The notes beneath the pieces are model-generated. The model worked only from the letters and a program-made list of their open reading frames with translations, was not told where the DNA came from and made no database searches. 25,783 nucleotides of DNA from Methanobacteriota archaeon (lineage in GTDB: Archaea; Thermoplasmatota; Thermoplasmata; JAUWGG01). Positions 23,425 through 25,783 of this stretch are shown in pieces. A program made the translations under genes and the position numbers. The stretch's first letter is position 1; every line of letters begins with the position of its first letter. Location of the stretch: assembly GCA_030606525.1 (NCBI GenBank), contig JAUWGG010000002.1:1-25783 (forward strand). The letters run 5' to 3'.

Positions 23425-24576
23425 ATGATATACGATGCAATTATAATTGGCGCTGGACCAGCTGGAGGAATGGCTGCTAGACAAATATCTAAAAAAGGAT
23501 ACGAAGTTTTGGTCATTGATAAGAAAAAAGTTGTTGGTGTGCCGGTGCAGTGCGCGGAGGGTATCACTCATTTTACGTTGGATGACACAGGTCTTAAAGT
23601 AGATGAAGACTGGGTTAAGAAAAGGATAAAAGGAATAAAGGTTATATTATCGAGTGGAAAATTTTTTTATGCTAAGGAGTCTGGATATTCCATCAATAGA
23701 GCTAAGTTCGATCAATGGATGATGAACAAAGCATTAGATGATGGTTGTAAACTTCTTACCAATACAAGAGCTCGAGGCATAATAAAAAAAAGGGATATTT
23801 GGAATATCAAAACTAATGCTGGAGAATTAAAAGGAAGAATTTTAATAGGAGCTGACGGACCCGCGTCAAATGTAGCAAAATGGTTAGACCTGCTGAAGAG
23901 CAGAGAATATCTAAAAGCTGTTCAATACAAGTTCGATGCAGAGGATATTGATTACCCGGGAGAGGATTGGTTTTATATTTATTACAGCAAATCATTTCAA
24001 GGAGGATATGGCTGGGTTTTTCCTAGAGGGAATGAATACAATATCGGGGTTGGTGGTCCTGGTTCGGTCAAGGGATTGCTACATCAATTCTGTAAATCTT
24101 TGAATATCGATGTAAGTAAAAGGAAAATCATAAATGCTGGGATAATACCTTTTGACTATAAATTGAGTGCTCTAACAAAAGAGACAGCAATGATAGTTGG
24201 TGACGCTGCTGGAATGACAAATCCCGTTTCAGGCGGCGGCATCCATGCTGCACTAGCTAGTGGAAGGATTTCCGGTGAGACTGCTGTTAAAGCTTTAGAA
24301 ACAGAAAACTTGAGTGTAATCCCAGAGTATGAAAAGCTGATAAAGAAGGAACCTTATCTCGATCCAATATTGTTGAAGTGTGCAAAATATCTTATGAAAT
24401 GGGATGATGATGACTGGAACTTCCTTGGAGAAATATTAGATGGAAGGGATCAAAGCGCATTGACCATTTTTAGTGGTTTTCCTAAAATGCTTAAACATCC
24501 CAAGTACTTCGCACGCTCAAGAGAACTCCTATTGATCAGAAAAGCAATGCGAATTAACCAAAAGTATGGATGGTGA
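23425..24576 (+). CDS. Geranylgeranyl reductase family flavoprotein (copy 2)
   Basis: 383-residue tandem paralogue of the preceding gene, with the same motifs: IIIGAGPAGGMAARQIS, VVGVPVQCAEG (Ala for Gly after the Cys), GYGWVFPRGNEYNIGVGG and GDAAGMTNPVSGGGIH. The conserved Cys remains. AAGGA sits 6 bases before the ATG. The two copies are nearly identical at DNA level at both ends but clearly diverged in the middle, where substrate binding is determined, so they may act on different prenyl chains or positions. Facing it on the other strand is a UbiA prenyltransferase that could make the substrate. Confidence 0.9.
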   Translation: MIYDAIIIGAGPAGGMAARQISKKGYEVLVIDKKKVVGVPVQCAEGITHFTLDDTGLKVDEDWVKKRIKGIKVILSSGKFFYAKESGYSINRAKFDQWMMNKALDDGCKLLTNTRARGIIKKRDIWNIKTNAGELKGRILIGADGPASNVAKWLDLLKSREYLKAVQYKFDAEDIDYPGEDWFYIYYSKSFQGGYGWVFPRGNEYNIGVGGPGSVKGLLHQFCKSLNIDVSKRKIINAGIIPFDYKLSALTKETAMIVGDAAGMTNPVSGGGIHAALASGRISGETAVKALETENLSVIPEYEKLIKKEPYLDPILLKCAKYLMKWDDDDWNFLGEILDGRDQSALTIFSGFPKMLKHPKYFARSRELLLIRKAMRINQKYGW

Positions 24577-24620
24577 ATGGAAGAAATTCATGAATATTCT
24601 GTGTCCATCTTTACATGTTC

Positions 24621-24677
24621 AAGCACGCAATTCATGCAAATAGATTCAACTATTCACTAAAAGAGAATTGCATGCTT
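24621..24677. terminator. Inverted repeat between convergent genes, possible bidirectional terminator
   Basis: AAGCACGCAATTC (24621-24633) and GAATTGCATGCTT (24665-24677) match at 12 of 13 positions as inverted repeats with a 31-base loop. It fills the 100-base gap where the reductase and UbiA genes converge, and the right arm touches the UbiA stop codon. Confidence 0.4.
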
Positions 24678-25711
24678 TAGATTCCGGGTATGTATTCAAT
24701 CCACCTGAGAACCCCATATATCAAAAAAATTAGATAACACCCAAAAACAGGAGTTACATCACCTTTTTTATGAAATATTATAGTAGCAATGGTCGTTAGA
24801 ACTATTAAAATCACAATATCCATAACATTATGGAAAAGAAGGAGGGGGGTCAAAAACAATATAGGCAATAGCATGGTGGCAATCTTTTTTCCTTTTTTTA
24901 ATCCATACACTGTATAGATTGTCTTAACACCAGCTTTTTTATCTCCTTCATAGTCCTTAAGTTGGGTAAGAATTGGCGATATAGAAAGTACGCATAGTAT
25001 GAGCAAACCAATTACAAGAGCATCTTGAGTGATTGCTTTAGTGGGTGAAACGCTGAGCATAAAGACAGCGTTACCTGGCAAAGCATTTTGTAAACTCTCA
25101 AAATTAGAGGTGAAGTATCCTAAAAAGTAGATTAACATAGATGTTAAACCGATAAAAATTGAACTGGAAGTATAGTTTCTCATTCTATATGGAGGTGTGT
25201 TATACAATAATAACATAATATAGAGTATTAAGGTGATAAGGAATGGAACTAGTCCTATTAGTATAACTACTCCCCACACAAAGATGGAGAGCAAGTGGAC
25301 AATTCCAATATAAGTAGATTTTTTTATCGTTCCTGCAACAAGTGGTCTATCCTTACTGCTTATCCTGTCGATTTCTATATCAAAAACATCGTTGCTCATA
25401 ACTGCCGTTTGCCACATTATAATTCCTAAAAGTATAGAGGTCAATATATAAGGGAAATCGTTAGCATACTGCTCTACATCGGTAACATTTGCGTCGTTTA
25501 AATATGGAAATAATAGATTACCGGCGATCAATATCCCAATACATACCATCAGTGCAAAGTGAGATGTTCTAAGAGGTCTAAATGCTTTTACGATATTTGT
25601 TAACATTTTTTTGTCTGATAAATAAGTAATTGTGAGCAATAAGATGAGTGAGATTGTAATGTAATACAAAAAGAAATAGAGATGTAAGCTGTTAGTATTA
25701 ATAAGATTCAT
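24677..25711 (-). CDS. UbiA-family prenyltransferase
   Basis: About 344 residues with roughly nine membrane helices. Two Asp-rich motifs bind Mg-diphosphate: NDVFDIEID (with DRPLVAG following) and LKDYEGDKKAGVKT. UbiA enzymes attach prenyl chains to acceptors such as geranylgeranylglyceryl phosphate (archaeal lipid), quinone rings or haem. Given the neighbouring geranylgeranyl reductases, an ether-lipid or prenylquinone role is plausible; the sequence does not decide between them. The start is unsure: 25711 is the first ATG in the visible frame, a family-like start would be the ATG at 25606 (MLTNIVKAFRPLR), and the frame stays open through the window edge with another hydrophobic stretch. No Shine-Dalgarno site supports any of these. 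Confidence 0.85.
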   Translation of the reverse strand: MNLINTNSLHLYFFLYYITISLILLLTITYLSDKKMLTNIVKAFRPLRTSHFALMVCIGILIAGNLLFPYLNDANVTDVEQYANDFPYILTSILLGIIMWQTAVMSNDVFDIEIDRISSKDRPLVAGTIKKSTYIGIVHLLSIFVWGVVILIGLVPFLITLILYIMLLLYNTPPYRMRNYTSSSIFIGLTSMLIYFLGYFTSNFESLQNALPGNAVFMLSVSPTKAITQDALVIGLLILCVLSISPILTQLKDYEGDKKAGVKTIYTVYGLKKGKKIATMLLPILFLTPLLLFHNVMDIVILIVLTTIATIIFHKKGDVTPVFGCYLIFLIYGVLRWIEYIPGI

Positions 25712-25783
25712 GTTAAAGAAATAGTCCAAGATTGGATATGGAAGAGGTATGGATAAAAAAATTACTAGGAAAAATGTGGATAT

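Noticed and set aside
1..25783. CRISPR array
   Set aside because: No series of regularly spaced direct repeats was seen on reading the whole window. The IscB and TnpB parts are transposon-type guide systems.

Overview
The window comes from an archaeon, most likely a euryarchaeote-side lineage such as Candidatus Thermoplasmatota; that placement is an inference from gene content. Archaeal markers are a DnaG-type primase, SRP54, TrmY, an archaeal-type serine hydroxymethyltransferase, a COG1340 coiled-coil protein, two geranylgeranyl-reductase-family proteins, a UbiA prenyltransferase, a tRNA-Lys with a position 37/38 intron, and TATA-box promoters. The DNA is AT-rich, and the mature tRNA-Lys is only about 58% GC by hand count, which fits a mesophile or moderate thermophile better than a hyperthermophile. 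Many genes carry clear Shine-Dalgarno sites (GGAGGTGAT-like), while others look leaderless.

Layout. Bases 1-1674 are a complete IS701-like insertion sequence with perfect 20-bp terminal repeats; it has cut off the 3' end of a small membrane-protein gene (1670-1975). A minus-strand operon (9363 down to 2320) encodes a type IV pilus-like machine: a Cys-rich protein, a TadA/GspE-type ATPase, a double TadC/GspF-type membrane platform, a HerA-like ATPase and two pilin-like proteins. An IscB element (about 9367-10865) sits at the head of this operon. It carries the RuvC/HNH nuclease gene, a HEARO/omega-RNA region just upstream, and IS200/IS605-type end hairpins, but no TnpA.

On the plus strand follow dnaG and a Lon-like AAA+ gene that lacks the protease domain and carries a zinc ribbon. 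Then come a small membrane protein convergent with a RimI-like acetyltransferase, the intron-containing tRNA-Lys, glyA, and a COG1340 coiled-coil gene. The 466-bp gap before srp54 holds a well-bounded candidate small RNA (17553-17627, with TATA box, closed fold and T-tract) and a relic of a TnpB element whose right-end RNA scaffold appears preserved. srp54 is followed at once by a TrmY-Mth938 domain fusion, then an ABC-2 transporter pair, then two tandem geranylgeranyl-reductase paralogues facing a UbiA-family prenyltransferase, which suggests a membrane-lipid or isoprenoid locus.

The points most worth following up are the candidate RNA at 17553-17627, the IscB/omega-RNA element placed on a pilus plus HerA-motor operon, the TnpB guide-RNA relic abutting srp54, the protease-less Lon-like ATPase beside dnaG, and the TrmY-Mth938 fusion.
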